The notes below the pieces were generated by a model. It was not told where the DNA came from, did no database searches, and worked only from the letters and a program-made list of their open reading frames with translations. A program made the translations under genes and the position numbers. 64,000 nucleotides of DNA from Litoreibacter meonggei (GTDB taxonomy: Bacteria > Pseudomonadota > Alphaproteobacteria > Rhodobacterales > Rhodobacteraceae), in the NCBI RefSeq assembly GCF_003663885.1, contig NZ_RCCE01000005.1:340642-404641 (forward strand), written 5' to 3'. Shown here one piece after another: positions 36,244-46,600 of the stretch. Each line of letters opens with the position of its first letter. Position 1 is the stretch's first letter.

Positions 36244-37053
36244 TTGGAACACCTCATAAACACGGACGAAATCCTCCGTTCAACACAGAGCACACCGGAT
36301 CCCACCTCGGGTTTGCCTGACACAACTGACCTTGCGGACCCGCACAAAAGCTGGAGCCGGCTAAACGAAGTGAAGCTGGACCCTGTTGTGCTGAAGCGTC
36401 ACCACGTCAAAACGGTCAAAGCAAGCGACGCTTCGGCTCCGTTCGACAGGCTTCGGACCAGAATGCTCAGCCACATGCGCGCCGCGGGTCACCGACGTGT
36501 CGCAATAACATCGCCCACCAGCGGGTGCGGCACGTCAACGGTCGTCGCCAATCTGGCGCTTAGCCTTGCGCGACAGGATGACCTGCGCGTCATGGTTGTA
36601 GACTTTAACCTTCGAAGCCCCAGCTTGATCCAGATCTTCGGATTGCAAGAATCCGGTCCGCGATTCTCGGTGCTTGCCGGCCATCGGCGGAATTTTGACA
36701 GCACGTGCTTGCGCGTCGGATCAAATCTTGGGTTGAGCCTCAATGCCACCGTTATGGACGATGCGGCGGAGCGTTTGGCGCACATCAAAACATCCGCGCT
36801 ACTTGACCATATCGAGCGCGACTTCGCACCAGACATAATGATCTTTGACCTTGCAGCCCTGAGCCCCATGGACGACGGAATCGCCGCGCTTTCCTTGGCG
36901 GATTGTGCGTTGCTCATTGCACGAACAGATCGCTCGACCGCAGCAGAAATTGACATTTCTGAACGTATGATCGCCGAGAACACCACCTGCTTGGGCGTTG
37001 TGCTAAACGCATGCCGCTTCTGCGACCCACACAGCAGGTACGCTGATGACTAA
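36244..37053 (+). CDS. CpsD/BY-kinase-like ATPase with an altered P-loop
   Basis: A 269-residue partner of the Wzc-like membrane protein. A region near 70-90 matches the start of BY-kinase/exopolysaccharide ATPases (FDRLRTRMLSHMRAAGHRRVAITSP). The Walker A reads SGCGTST where relatives have GxGK[ST]: the invariant lysine is threonine (codons read directly at 36528-36548). Walker A' VVDFNLRSPS and a Walker B-like IMIFDLAAL remain. The C-terminus has one tyrosine rather than a tyrosine cluster. It may bind nucleotide weakly or act only structurally. TTG start with AGGAG upstream; overlaps the next gene by 8 bases. Confidence 0.83.
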   Translation: MEHLINTDEILRSTQSTPDPTSGLPDTTDLADPHKSWSRLNEVKLDPVVLKRHHVKTVKASDASAPFDRLRTRMLSHMRAAGHRRVAITSPTSGCGTSTVVANLALSLARQDDLRVMVVDFNLRSPSLIQIFGLQESGPRFSVLAGHRRNFDSTCLRVGSNLGLSLNATVMDDAAERLAHIKTSALLDHIERDFAPDIMIFDLAALSPMDDGIAALSLADCALLIARTDRSTAAEIDISERMIAENTTCLGVVLNACRFCDPHSRYADD

Positions 37054-37618
37054 CACTGTCATTTCTAGTCGTTTACGGCCCCGAAAACTGGCTCTAACAA
37101 GGGGAAATAGGCTTTCTCGCTTTCTACTCTCTATAGTCGATCCGCGCGCCTATCTGCATGGTTTGAAGTTGCTAAACCATTACAACCAAACTCACGTGAT
37201 CCCTCGCCGGTCTATCACCACAGGCCCAAATGCTGCGATCAGTCCGACTTGCCAATTTGCAAACCCTGAACGCATCCAACTTGGGTCACGGGCACATGTT
37301 GGCGCAGGGTGCTATCTGTGGGCCGGTCCGCATTTGGGCAGAATTGACGTCGGCGATGATCTGCTACTTGGGCCAAACGTCCTGATCACGGCGGCCAACT
37401 ATCGTTTTCGCGATGGTGAGCCAGTTTCAGATCAATCCATGGACGAGGCAAATGTATATATTGCCAACGATGTTTGGATCGGTTTTGGCGCAATAGTGCT
37501 TCCAGGAACCGTTATCGAGGCCGGGGCCGTAATCGCTGCTGGCGCGGTGGTGCGCGGTCATGTCGGCGCTGGCGAGATATTCGCAGGAGTTCCTGCCGTT
37601 AAGGTCGGTCACCGCTAA
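37046..37618 (+). CDS. Hexapeptide-repeat acetyltransferase
   Basis: A 190-residue left-handed beta-helix acyltransferase. Residues about 60-190 hold hexapeptide turns with the WcaF/maltose-acetyltransferase style VYIANDVWIGFGAIVLPGTVIEAGAVIAAGAVVRGHVGAGEIFAGVPAVKVG. It is the second acetyltransferase of the locus and has a different N-terminus from that at 29685, so they probably target different sugars. The ATG overlaps the kinase-like gene by 8 bases, and the stop overlaps the GT2 start (TAATG). Confidence 0.87.
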   Translation: MTNTVISSRLRPRKLALTRGNRLSRFLLSIVDPRAYLHGLKLLNHYNQTHVIPRRSITTGPNAAISPTCQFANPERIQLGSRAHVGAGCYLWAGPHLGRIDVGDDLLLGPNVLITAANYRFRDGEPVSDQSMDEANVYIANDVWIGFGAIVLPGTVIEAGAVIAAGAVVRGHVGAGEIFAGVPAVKVGHR

Positions 37619-38496
37619 TGAATCCCAAAGCATCGGTCATTATTCCGCACTACGATGACAAAGACAGGCTATCCTTATGCTTGGCCTCACTAGAGCGCTG
37701 CTGCGACCGGGCTAAAGTCGAAATCATTGTTGTCGATAACGGCCAACCCCGCCTAGATACGGCCTTTATCAACAGCCACGGTGACATACGCTTTCACTAT
37801 CAACCAGAAGCAGGCGCGGCGCAGGCGAGGAATGCCGGAATCCTGCTATCAAGGGGACATATCCTCATTTTCACAGACAGTGACTGTGAAGTGGCGCCCG
37901 ACTTCCTGACTAAAGCACTTTGCGTAGGGGCGACGCGAGACATCGCGGGCGGAAGGGTACTGTTGTCGACAACGGGCACCGGGCCCACCAACGCCATTCA
38001 AGCGTTCGAGCAGGTATTCTCCTTCAACCAGCGTCGCTACATCGAAGATCAGGATTTCTCGGTCACGGCCAACCTCGTCACGAACGCAGAGGTCTTCCAA
38101 ACCGTCGGGCCATTCCGCGCAGGCGTTTCCGAAGACTATGATTGGTGTCAACGTGCAACGGCTATTGGCTACAAGCTCGTTTATCAACCGGACCTGATCG
38201 TTAGCCATCCCTGCCGCACATCATGGGATCAGCTAAGATCGAAATGGGTAAGGGTCACCGCCGAGACATATGGCACTCACCTAACAAACAACGGTGCAAA
38301 AACCCGGTGGATCGCCCGTGCGTTGATGATGCCGCTCTCTATTGTCGCGCACACACCTCGTGTCATTTGGTCACCTGCACTGACGACACCCAAAGAGCGC
38401 GCGGGCGCGCTGACCACACTCGCACGGCTGCGGCTATGGCGGATGGCGGAAATGATCCGATTGGCAGCGAGACGCGGTGCTGCCGAAACGAGGTGA
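37618..38496 (+). CDS. Glycosyltransferase family 2
   Basis: A 292-residue GT-A glycosyltransferase. ASVIIPHYDDKDRLSLCLASL starts the fold, IIVVDNGQP and GAAQARNAGILLSRGHILIFTDSDCEVAPDFL include the DSD metal/nucleotide site. FRAGVSEDYDWCQRATAIGY contains the catalytic acidic pair. It is the last gene of the Wzc-like operon (35083-38496) and is followed by a hairpin. Sugar specificity is not readable. Confidence 0.9.
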   Translation: MNPKASVIIPHYDDKDRLSLCLASLERCCDRAKVEIIVVDNGQPRLDTAFINSHGDIRFHYQPEAGAAQARNAGILLSRGHILIFTDSDCEVAPDFLTKALCVGATRDIAGGRVLLSTTGTGPTNAIQAFEQVFSFNQRRYIEDQDFSVTANLVTNAEVFQTVGPFRAGVSEDYDWCQRATAIGYKLVYQPDLIVSHPCRTSWDQLRSKWVRVTAETYGTHLTNNGAKTRWIARALMMPLSIVAHTPRVIWSPALTTPKERAGALTTLARLRLWRMAEMIRLAARRGAAETR

Positions 38497-38502
38497 GCAA
38501 AA

Positions 38503-38535
38503 AGGCGGCGGTTGAAGCCTCAGCCTGTGCCGCCT
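38503..38535 (+). terminator. Possible terminator after the polysaccharide operon
   Basis: AGGCGGC at 38503-38509 can pair with GCCGCCT at 38529-38535 across a 19-base loop, just after the last GT2 gene. There is no following T-run, so termination is uncertain. Confidence 0.35.
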
Positions 38536-38566
38536 AGAAGAGGGTAGACCTAAAGCGAGCTTGCAC

Positions 38567-40087
38567 ATGTCCACTCCAAAACCAGTTGTTCTTTGTATCC
38601 TCGACGGTTGGGGATTGTCTGACACCACAGAAGCCAACGCCCCAGCGCTCGCCAAGACACCTACATTTGACCGGCTTATGGCAACCTGCCCCAATGCAAC
38701 TTTGATCACGCACGGGCCAGATGTCGGTTTGCCAAAGGGGCAGATGGGCAACTCTGAAGTCGGGCACACCAATATCGGGGCGGGTCGCGTTGTGGCGATG
38801 GACCTTGGTCAGATCGACCTCGCCATTGAAGAAGGCACATTCCAACACGAAGCCGCCTTGGAAAAATTTATCTCCAAGTTGAAGGAAACCGGTGGCACCG
38901 CGCATTTGATGGGTGTCGCGTCTGATGGCGGTGTGCATGGCCATATCACCCACGTTATCGCGGCGGCAATCGCACTGAGTTCTGCAGGAATAGACACTAT
39001 TTTACACGTCATCACAGATGGCCGTGATGTCGCTCCAAAATCGGCACTTGGCTACATCGACACGCTTGAACGCGATTTGCCGGACAATGTTCGCATAGCC
39101 ACCGTTTCGGGCCGCTACTACGCGATGGACCGTGACACACGTTGGGAACGTGTGGAATTGGCCTATAAGGCTATTATGCTGGGTAAGGGCGATACAGCGG
39201 CCAGCGCCAAAGACGCGGTTAAGGCGTCTTATGCCAAAGACAAGAACGACGAATTCATCGTGCCATCCGTCATTGGTGGCTTCCAAGGCGTGAAAGATGG
39301 CGACGGAGTCTTTTGCCTCAACTTCCGCGCTGACCGTGCCCGTGAAATCCTCTCCGCCATTGCCGATCCGAAGTTTGACAGCTTCGACGTATCTTCGCGC
39401 CCGAAGCTAGCGGAATGCCTCGGGATGGTGGACTACTCCACCGCCCACAACGCGTTCATGACGACGGTCTTCCCGAAGAAGAAGATCAGCAACACGCTTG
39501 GCGCTTGGGTCGCACAACACGGCCTGCGCCAGTTTCGTGTGGCAGAGACTGAGAAATATCCCCATGTCACGTTCTTCTTGAACGGCGGCAAAGAGGTCCC
39601 GGAAACTGGCGAAGACCGGCATATGCCAAAGAGCCCAAAGGTTGCGACCTACGATATGCAGCCGAAAATGTCGGCAGATGAGGTCACCGCCGATCTGGTT
39701 GGCGCAATCAAAGATCAATACGATTTGATCGTGGTGAACTTCGCCAATCCCGACATGGTTGGCCACACGGGCGATCTTGCCGCCGCTATCGCTGCCTGCG
39801 AAGCGGTGGATCAGGGTCTAGGCAAAGCTATTTCGGCCCTTGATGAATTTGGCGGCGCCATGATCGTGACAGCCGACCACGGTAATTGTGAAACGATGGT
39901 CGACCCCGCCACCGGCGGTCCTCACACAGCCCACACGACAAACCTTGTTCCGGTTATTCTTTACGGAGGCCAAGCAAATGTATCTTTGGTTGACGGCAGA
40001 TTGGCCGATCTTGCCCCGACGCTGCTTGAACTGATGAACCTTCCCAAGCCGGGCGAGATGACTGGAGTGTCGTTGATCCGAACATGA
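38567..40087 (+). CDS. gpmI: Cofactor-independent phosphoglycerate mutase
   Basis: GpmI interconverts 3- and 2-phosphoglycerate in glycolysis and gluconeogenesis, using two manganese ions. The 506-residue protein has LCILDGWGL near the N-terminus, the phosphoserine block GNSEVGHTNIGAGR, FNFRADRAREI and the metal-binding stretches NFANPDMVGHTGD and TADHGNCE. Length is normal. The ATG at 38567 is used; a TTG two codons earlier is possible. Its stop overlaps the envC-like gene by 4 bases, a common alphaproteobacterial arrangement. Confidence 0.96.
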   Translation: MSTPKPVVLCILDGWGLSDTTEANAPALAKTPTFDRLMATCPNATLITHGPDVGLPKGQMGNSEVGHTNIGAGRVVAMDLGQIDLAIEEGTFQHEAALEKFISKLKETGGTAHLMGVASDGGVHGHITHVIAAAIALSSAGIDTILHVITDGRDVAPKSALGYIDTLERDLPDNVRIATVSGRYYAMDRDTRWERVELAYKAIMLGKGDTAASAKDAVKASYAKDKNDEFIVPSVIGGFQGVKDGDGVFCLNFRADRAREILSAIADPKFDSFDVSSRPKLAECLGMVDYSTAHNAFMTTVFPKKKISNTLGAWVAQHGLRQFRVAETEKYPHVTFFLNGGKEVPETGEDRHMPKSPKVATYDMQPKMSADEVTADLVGAIKDQYDLIVVNFANPDMVGHTGDLAAAIAACEAVDQGLGKAISALDEFGGAMIVTADHGNCETMVDPATGGPHTAHTTNLVPVILYGGQANVSLVDGRLADLAPTLLELMNLPKPGEMTGVSLIRT

Positions 40088-41211
40088 AGCAGCTGCTTAT
40101 TGCCCTGACCTTGCTGGCATTGACTGGCACTGCGGTCGCCCAAAGCGACCCGATCACGACTGCGAAACGCGCAAGCCAAATGCTTGACGACGCCGCGAAT
40201 AGCCTTTCAAACGCCGAAAGCGCCTCTGACCGCGTAGGTGCACTGACCGAAACTGTGCGTGCCTACGAAGAGGGCTTATCAGCACTGCGCGAGGGTCTTC
40301 GCCGTGCGTCGATTCAGGAACGCAGCATTGCACTGGTTTTCGAGGCCAAACGTGATCGCTTGTCTCGACTGCTTGGGGTTCTGCAAACCATCGGTACGTC
40401 TCCAGCGCCACTTTTGATGATGCATCCGACCGGGGCAATCGGCACCGCACGTTCCGGGATGATCCTGTCCGAAGTGACGCCGGCCCTGCAAAATGAGGCT
40501 CTCACGCTGCGCAGCCAGCTTGAAGAAGTCCGCGATATCCGCAGTCTACAGCAAAGCGCCGCGACCCAACTCACCAAGTCGCTGTCGGAGGTTCAAATCG
40601 CGCGTGTGGAGCTATCCAAAGCGATTGCCGACCGCGTGGAGTTACCGCGAAGCTTTACCAACGACGCCGACAAAATGCGCGCGTTAGTCGAAAGCAGCGA
40701 CACCCTTCAGAGCTTTGCCTCTGGCCTGACGGATCTAAATCCATCTGATCTGAACAATCCCGCAGATTTTGAGACCGCCAAGGGCAAGCTTTCGCTACCC
40801 GCGGCCGGCATCATACTTCATCGCTTCAATGAGACCGACGCATCCGGCATTACGCGTCCCGGCATTGTGCTTGCAACCCGCGCTCAATCGTTGGTTACAA
40901 CCCCTTGGCCCGCCACGTTGCGCTACTCTGGCCCGCTGCTCGACTACGGCAATGTGGTCATTTTGGAGCCAAGCAAGGGGTATCTACTGATTCTGGCAGG
41001 CGTTGATCAAACCTTTGGTGAGGTCGGTGAAGTCCTCGATCAGGGCGCACCTGTGGGCTTAATGGGCGGTTTGCCCCCCAATCCTGACGCTTTTTTGATC
41101 ACTGCAGCCAAAGGTGGTGGCGGCAATCAGCAAGAGTCGCTTTATATAGAACTTAGACAAGGCGACGAACCGGTCGATCCGGCCACTTGGTTCGCCACGA
41201 ACAAGGAATGA
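40084..41211 (+). CDS. EnvC-like murein hydrolase activator (degenerate M23 domain)
   Basis: A 375-residue periplasmic protein with a signal peptide (MKQLLIALTLLALTGTAVAQ), a long coiled coil (about 25-210) and a C-terminal LytM/M23-like domain. The domain's normal zinc ligands are missing: the HxH position reads LLILAGV in GNVVILEPSKGYLLILAGV. This matches EnvC, which activates division amidases without hydrolysing murein. It is coupled to gpmI (4-base overlap) and followed by ctpA after 7 bases, the usual cluster. Confidence 0.88.
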   Translation: MKQLLIALTLLALTGTAVAQSDPITTAKRASQMLDDAANSLSNAESASDRVGALTETVRAYEEGLSALREGLRRASIQERSIALVFEAKRDRLSRLLGVLQTIGTSPAPLLMMHPTGAIGTARSGMILSEVTPALQNEALTLRSQLEEVRDIRSLQQSAATQLTKSLSEVQIARVELSKAIADRVELPRSFTNDADKMRALVESSDTLQSFASGLTDLNPSDLNNPADFETAKGKLSLPAAGIILHRFNETDASGITRPGIVLATRAQSLVTTPWPATLRYSGPLLDYGNVVILEPSKGYLLILAGVDQTFGEVGEVLDQGAPVGLMGGLPPNPDAFLITAAKGGGGNQQESLYIELRQGDEPVDPATWFATNKE

Positions 41212-41218
41212 CGTCCGT

Positions 41219-42562
41219 ATGAAAAAATTTCTAATGGCAGCCACACTGGGCACCGCCGCAAGTGTTTTGGTAACCACGCAATTCGCGGGCCCATTGATCG
41301 CACAAGAAGCGGAAAAAAAGTCGACGGTATATGAGCAATTGGACCTGTTCGGTGACATCTTCGAACGCATCCGCGCCCAGTATGTGGAAGACGTTGACGA
41401 GGGTGAGCTGATTGAGGCCGCCATCAACGGGATGCTGACCTCTCTTGATCCGCATTCGTCTTACCTGCCACCTAAAGACTTCGACGACATGCGCACCCAA
41501 ACGTCGGGCGAATTTGGCGGCCTTGGCATCGAGGTCACGCAAGAAGACGGCTACGTCAAAGTGGTCTCGCCCATGGACGGCACACCCGCAGACGAAGCGG
41601 GCATGGAGTCAGGTGATTTCATCACCACCGTCGATGGTAAAAGCCTGCTGGGTCTGACCTTGGAAGAAGCTGTTGAGATGATGCGCGGGCCGGTCGGCTC
41701 CGAGATCCTTTTGATGGTTGTGCGCGAAGGCGTGGACGAGCCGTTCGAAGTCTCCATTGTTCGTGACACGATCAAATTGACGGCGGTGCGAACGCGCCTC
41801 GAAGGCGACTCTGTGGTGCTGCGTGTGACCACGTTCAATCGGCAGACATTCCCGAACCTCAAAGAGGGGCTGGCCAAGCAAATCGAAGAGGCTGGCGGCG
41901 AAGACAAGGTCAATGGCATCGTTCTTGATCTACGCAACAATCCGGGTGGGCTGCTTACCCAAGCCATCGCTGTGTCGGATGCCTTCCTTGATAAGGGCGA
42001 GATCGTTTCGACCCGTGGCCGCAATCCACGCGACAGCGAACGCTACAACGCGACCGAGGGCGATTTGTCCAACGGCAAACCGATCGTGGTGCTGATCAAC
42101 GGCGGCTCCGCCTCGGCATCCGAGATCGTTGCTGGTGCGTTGCAAGATCACCGCCGTGCGGTGGTCGTCGGTGAAAAGAGCTTCGGCAAAGGGTCAGTGC
42201 AAACAGTCGTGCCAGTGCGCGGCGATGGTGCCATGCGCCTGACCACATCGCGTTACTACACGCCGTCGGGCCGCTCCATTCAGGCATTAGGCGTGTCCCC
42301 TGACATCATCGTCGTACAACCGCCCCGCAAGCCGGTAGAAGACGAGGCCGACAAAGACACACAGCGCAACGGTCGCTCCGAAGCCGATCTGCGCGGATCA
42401 CTCAGCAATAATGACAGCATCTCGGAAGATGAGCGTGCGCTGCTGGAAGCAGAGCAAAAGAAGGCTGAAGAAGTCGCCAAACTGCGCGAACAAGACTACC
42501 AGCTGGCTTATGCTCTTGATGTGCTGAAGGGCCTGAGCGCTCTGGCACCTGCTGACAAGTAA
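41219..42562 (+). CDS. ctpA: Carboxy-terminal processing protease (S41)
   Basis: A 447-residue periplasmic serine protease anchored or exported by an N-terminal hydrophobic segment. A PDZ domain (EFGGLGIEVTQEDGYVKVVSP onwards, about 95-175) precedes the S41 catalytic core: NGIVLDLRNNPGGLL, the Ser block NGGSASASEIVAGALQDH and the Lys block GEKSFGKGSVQ. It trims C-termini of envelope proteins and in some species controls murein hydrolases, which fits its place after the envC-like gene. The C-terminus is charged and coiled-coil-like. A GC-rich hairpin follows. Confidence 0.95.
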   Translation: MKKFLMAATLGTAASVLVTTQFAGPLIAQEAEKKSTVYEQLDLFGDIFERIRAQYVEDVDEGELIEAAINGMLTSLDPHSSYLPPKDFDDMRTQTSGEFGGLGIEVTQEDGYVKVVSPMDGTPADEAGMESGDFITTVDGKSLLGLTLEEAVEMMRGPVGSEILLMVVREGVDEPFEVSIVRDTIKLTAVRTRLEGDSVVLRVTTFNRQTFPNLKEGLAKQIEEAGGEDKVNGIVLDLRNNPGGLLTQAIAVSDAFLDKGEIVSTRGRNPRDSERYNATEGDLSNGKPIVVLINGGSASASEIVAGALQDHRRAVVVGEKSFGKGSVQTVVPVRGDGAMRLTTSRYYTPSGRSIQALGVSPDIIVVQPPRKPVEDEADKDTQRNGRSEADLRGSLSNNDSISEDERALLEAEQKKAEEVAKLREQDYQLAYALDVLKGLSALAPADK

Positions 42563-42568
42563 AGGAAT

Positions 42569-42588
42569 GGGCGGGGTTGTTCCCGCCC
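42569..42588 (+). terminator. GC-rich hairpin after ctpA
   Basis: GGGCGGG at 42569-42575 pairs with CCCGCCC at 42582-42588 around a 6-base loop, 7 bases after ctpA. There is no proper T-run, so it may attenuate rather than stop transcription into rppH. Confidence 0.5.
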
Positions 42589-42598
42589 GCCATTTGCC

Positions 42599-43081
42599 AT
42601 GACACCTGAAGAAATTTCGAAGTTACCATACCGCCCTTGTGTGGGTGTTATGCTTGTGAACGATTCCGGTCTGGTCTTCGCCGCCCAGCGCATCGACAGC
42701 GATGTGGCCGCTTGGCAAATGCCACAAGGTGGCATCGACAAGGGGGAATCCCCTGAAGTCGCTGCCCTACGGGAGCTGGAAGAAGAAACCGGTGTACCTG
42801 CGCAACTGGTAACGGTTGAAGGCCAAACCGAGGATTGGGTGCCATACGACCTGCCGCTCGATCTCGTCCCCAAAATCTGGAAGGGCCGCTTTCGCGGGCA
42901 GGAACAGAAGTGGTTTCTATTGCGCTTTCACGGCACCGACGCGGATATCAACATAGAAACTGAAATCCCCGAATTCTCGGAATGGCGTTGGGTGGACACT
43001 GAAACATTGCTCGGCAATATCGTGCCGTTCAAACGGGACGTTTACGCGAAAGTGATCGAAGCTTTTCGACCGCTCCTGTAA
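42599..43081 (+). CDS. rppH: RNA pyrophosphohydrolase (Nudix)
   Basis: RppH removes pyrophosphate from the 5' end of mRNA to start decay by RNase E-type enzymes. The 160-residue protein has the complete Nudix box [23 protein letters not shown] and the RppH-type opening [23 protein letters not shown], with WQMPQGG before the box. C-terminal [21 protein letters not shown] is also typical. Dinucleoside polyphosphate hydrolase activity is a known side function. It follows ctpA and is followed after 9 bases by a small secreted protein. Confidence 0.94.
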   Translation: MTPEEISKLPYRPCVGVMLVNDSGLVFAAQRIDSDVAAWQMPQGGIDKGESPEVAALRELEEETGVPAQLVTVEGQTEDWVPYDLPLDLVPKIWKGRFRGQEQKWFLLRFHGTDADINIETEIPEFSEWRWVDTETLLGNIVPFKRDVYAKVIEAFRPLL

Positions 43082-43090
43082 GATCGCCGG

Positions 43091-43564
43091 ATGAGCAAAT
43101 ACTTCACCATTGCGGCCACGGCTTTTGCCCTCGCCGCCGGTCCCGCGAGCGCCTTATCCTGCCTTCCAACACACCCCACCGCTGCGTTTAATGCCGTCGC
43201 AGAGGCAGAGGAAAGCTTTATCGTCCTCCATGGGGAGTTTGAGTTTGATGTCAAAAAGGTGCCTGACGTAAACGCACCACCTGTTGCGGTTAAAATACCA
43301 ACAATCTTCAAAGGGAAGTTGCTAACAGGGGGCGGTTTTACCGACGAGATCGAGGTGCCCGTCACGCTCGCCTTGAATTGCGCAGGTCCGTGGTGCGCAC
43401 GCGTGTCGCCCAAAACCGACTATCTGGCCTATGTGCTACAGACCGAAGACAAGCTGATCTTTAACGTCGACCCGTGCTACGCTTTTGCGTTCTCCAACCC
43501 CGAAGACAAGTATATCGAGGCCATCGAGCAATGTGCGTCTGGCGGCGATTGCACCCCGAAATAA
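43091..43564 (+). CDS. Small secreted protein, function unknown
   Basis: A 157-residue protein with a signal peptide (MSKYFTIAATAFALAAGPASA) and six cysteines in the mature part (SCLP, NCAG, WCAR, PCYA, QCAS, DCTP), suggesting a disulfide-bonded periplasmic domain. The family is not recognised. It is 9 bases after rppH and ends at a strong terminator shared with gltB. Confidence 0.72.
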   Translation: MSKYFTIAATAFALAAGPASALSCLPTHPTAAFNAVAEAEESFIVLHGEFEFDVKKVPDVNAPPVAVKIPTIFKGKLLTGGGFTDEIEVPVTLALNCAGPWCARVSPKTDYLAYVLQTEDKLIFNVDPCYAFAFSNPEDKYIEAIEQCASGGDCTPK

Positions 43565-43582
43565 TAGCTTTTGGACAAAAAA

Positions 43583-43603
43583 GGGCGGGAAAAACTCCCG
43601 CCC
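43583..43603. terminator. Bidirectional terminator hairpin
   Basis: GGGCGGGA and TCCCGCCC (43583-43590, 43596-43603) pair perfectly over 8 bp with an AAAAC loop, preceded by an A-run. It lies between the convergent secreted-protein gene and gltB. Confidence 0.8.
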
Positions 43604-43625
43604 TCGATTTGTTAGTCTCGCCGAA

Positions 43626-46600
43626 TTACTCAGCCGGAATAGCCTGATCCTCAAGGCTCAACGGCGCGGGAATATGGATCAGCATTTCTTTCGGGCAGAT
43701 TTGCACGAAATTGGCTTTCTCCACATCCCAGTCCTGCAAGATGCGGGTCGCTTTTACACTGCCCGTCTCGCGCGCATGCTCCTCGATCAACCCTTTAAGC
43801 TGGTCTTCCCAATGATCCACGGTCACAGGGCAGGTCACCAGCGTTTCCATATTCATCAGCGGGGTCGACTGCCCATCCGGATCGTACAAATACGCCATCC
43901 CGCCCGTCATACCGGCCCCGAAATTCGCGCCGATTGAGCCAAGGATAACCGCCACACCACCGGTCATATATTCGCACCCGTTGGTACCGCAGCCCTCGAT
44001 CACGACCTTCGCGCCGGAGTTCCGGACGCCAAACCGCTCTCCCGCACGTCCGGCGGCAAACAGGTAGCCGTCAGTTGCGCCATAAAGCACGGTATTGCCG
44101 ATGATCGTGTTGTCATCCGCCTTCAGCGGGCTGCTTTGCGACGGGCGCACAACAATGCGGCCACCGGACAGACCTTTGCCAACATAGTCATTGGCGTCGC
44201 CAAAGACTTCCAGCTTCAGACCCGGCGCGGCAAAAGCCCCAAGCGATTGACCGGCAGAGCCGGACAGTTTCACCGTCAGATGGTCCGGCTGCAAATCGTT
44301 GCGCATCCCGAACCGTTGGACGATGTGGCTCGACGCCCGCGTGCCAATCGTCCGAAGCGTGTTCTGCACGGCGTAAGACAACTGCATCTTCTCGCCATCC
44401 TTGAAGAACGGTTGTGCGTCATTCACGATCTGCGCGTCCAGCGTGTCAGGCACCGCGTTCCGCTCTTTGGAGCGGTCGTAAACGATACGATCAGCCCCAT
44501 CGACGGTGATCAAAAGCGGGTTCAGGTCCAGATCGTCCAGATGTGCAGAGCCACGCGAAACCTGCGTCAACAGATCAGCGCGACCAATCACTTCTTCCAA
44601 AGACCGTGCACCAATCGAGGCCAGAATCTCGCGCACTTCCGTCGCGTAGAAGGTGATAAGGTTCACCACCTTGTCGGCACTGCCCGTGAACTTGTCACGA
44701 AGCGCTTCGTCTTGCGTACACACACCAACAGGACACGTGTTCGACTGGCACTGACGCACCATGATGCAGCCCATGGCGATCAGCGCAGCAGTGCCGATGC
44801 CGTATTCCTCGGCCCCCATCATCGCCGCCATGACGATGTCGCGGCCCGTGCGCAAACCGCCATCGGTGCGCAAGGTCACGCGCCCGCGCAGGTTGTTCAT
44901 CGCCAACACCTGATGCGCCTCTGTCAGGCCCATCTCCCACGGCAAGCCCGCATATTTGATCGACGTCGCAGGCGACGCGCCCGTCCCGCCATTATGGCCG
45001 GAAATCAGGATCACATCAGCTTTCGCCTTCGCAACACCCGCCGCGATCGTGCCAACACCGGACGCCGCAACCAGCTTCACTGTCACCTTACAGCGCGGGT
45101 TGATCTGCTTGAGATCGTAGATCAGCTGCGCCAGATCCTCGATGGAGTAGATGTCGTGATGCGGCGGGGGCGAGATCAGCGTCACCCCCTTGGTCGAGAG
45201 CCGCAGCCGCGCGATCAGGTCGGTGACCTTCATGCCCGGCAATTGCCCGCCTTCACCTGGTTTCGCCCCTTGGGCAACCTTGATCTCCAGCTCTTCACAA
45301 TGGTTCAGGTACTCGGCGGTCACACCAAAACGACCCGACGCCACTTGCTTGATTTTCGCAGACGGGTTGTCGCCATTCGGTTCCGGCACGAAATGCGCGG
45401 GGTCTTCCCCGCCTTCGCCAGAATCCGACTTCGCGCCGATCCGGTTCATCGCCACGTTCAGCGTTTTGTGCGCCTCTGGCGACAACGCGCCCAAGGACAT
45501 GCCCGGCGTCACGAACCGTTTGCGGATGGACGTGATGGACTCCACCTCATCCACCGAAATCGGCTCGCCCAGCGACTTGATATCCAACAAATCGCGCAAG
45601 TGAATGGGCGGGTTCGCCTTCATCGTCTGGCTGTATTGCTTCCACATGTCATAGGACGCGCGGTTGCAGGCCGCTTGCAGCATGTGCATCGTCTGCGCTT
45701 CCCAAGCATGCTTCTCGCCCGAACGGCGCGACTTGTAAAAGCCGCCGATTGGCAGAACAGCAGTCTCGGCGCGCCAACCGGATGAATGGACCTCCGCCGC
45801 TTTTTTCTGAATGCCGGACACACCGATACCGGAAATCCGAGAGTGCATCCCCGGGAAAAACTCCGCAACCATCGCGCGCGACAGGCCGACAGCCTCGAAG
45901 TTCAGGCCACCACGGTAGGACGAGATCACCGAAATACCCATCTTCGCCATGATCTTCAGCAAACCTTGGTCGATGGCATTGCGGTACCGCGCCACAGCTT
46001 CGGTCAGCGACCCTTCCAGCAGACCGCGCTCAATACGGTCGGCAAGGGAATCCTCCGCAAGATAGGCGTTAACGGTTGTCGCACCGCAACCGATCAACAC
46101 CGCGAAATAATGCGGATCAATACACTCAGCGGACCGCACATTGAGCGAGCAGAACGTCCGCAAGCCCTTGCGTATCAGCCAACTGTGCACCGCAGACGTC
46201 GCTAGGATCATCGGCATGCCGACACGGTTTTCATTCTGCCCCTGATCGGCCAAAACGATGTGACCCGCGCCAGAACGCACGGCGTCCTCTGCCTCGTCCC
46301 GAATGCGGTCCAACGCTTCGCGCAACGCGCTCTGGTCACCATCCGCGTCAAAGGTGCAGTCAATCGTGACCATCTCGGCATTGAACTGCTCGGTCAACTT
46401 GTCGAACTGCGCATTCCCGATGAACGGGCTTTCCAGCACAAGAATCTCCGTCTGCGACGAATCCTCGTCCAGCACGTTCTTGAGGTTCCCGAACCGTGTT
46501 TTCAGACTCATCACGCGGAATTCGCGCAAGCTGTCGATTGGCGGGTTGGTAACCTGGCTAAAGTTCTGCCGGAAGAAGTGGCTCAACGGGCGGTATTTCT

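Noticed and set aside
44136..45785. A 549-residue open frame opposite gltB
   Set aside because: It is rich in Arg, His and Gln with no motif, the usual mirror of a high-GC gene on the other strand; gltB is unmistakable.
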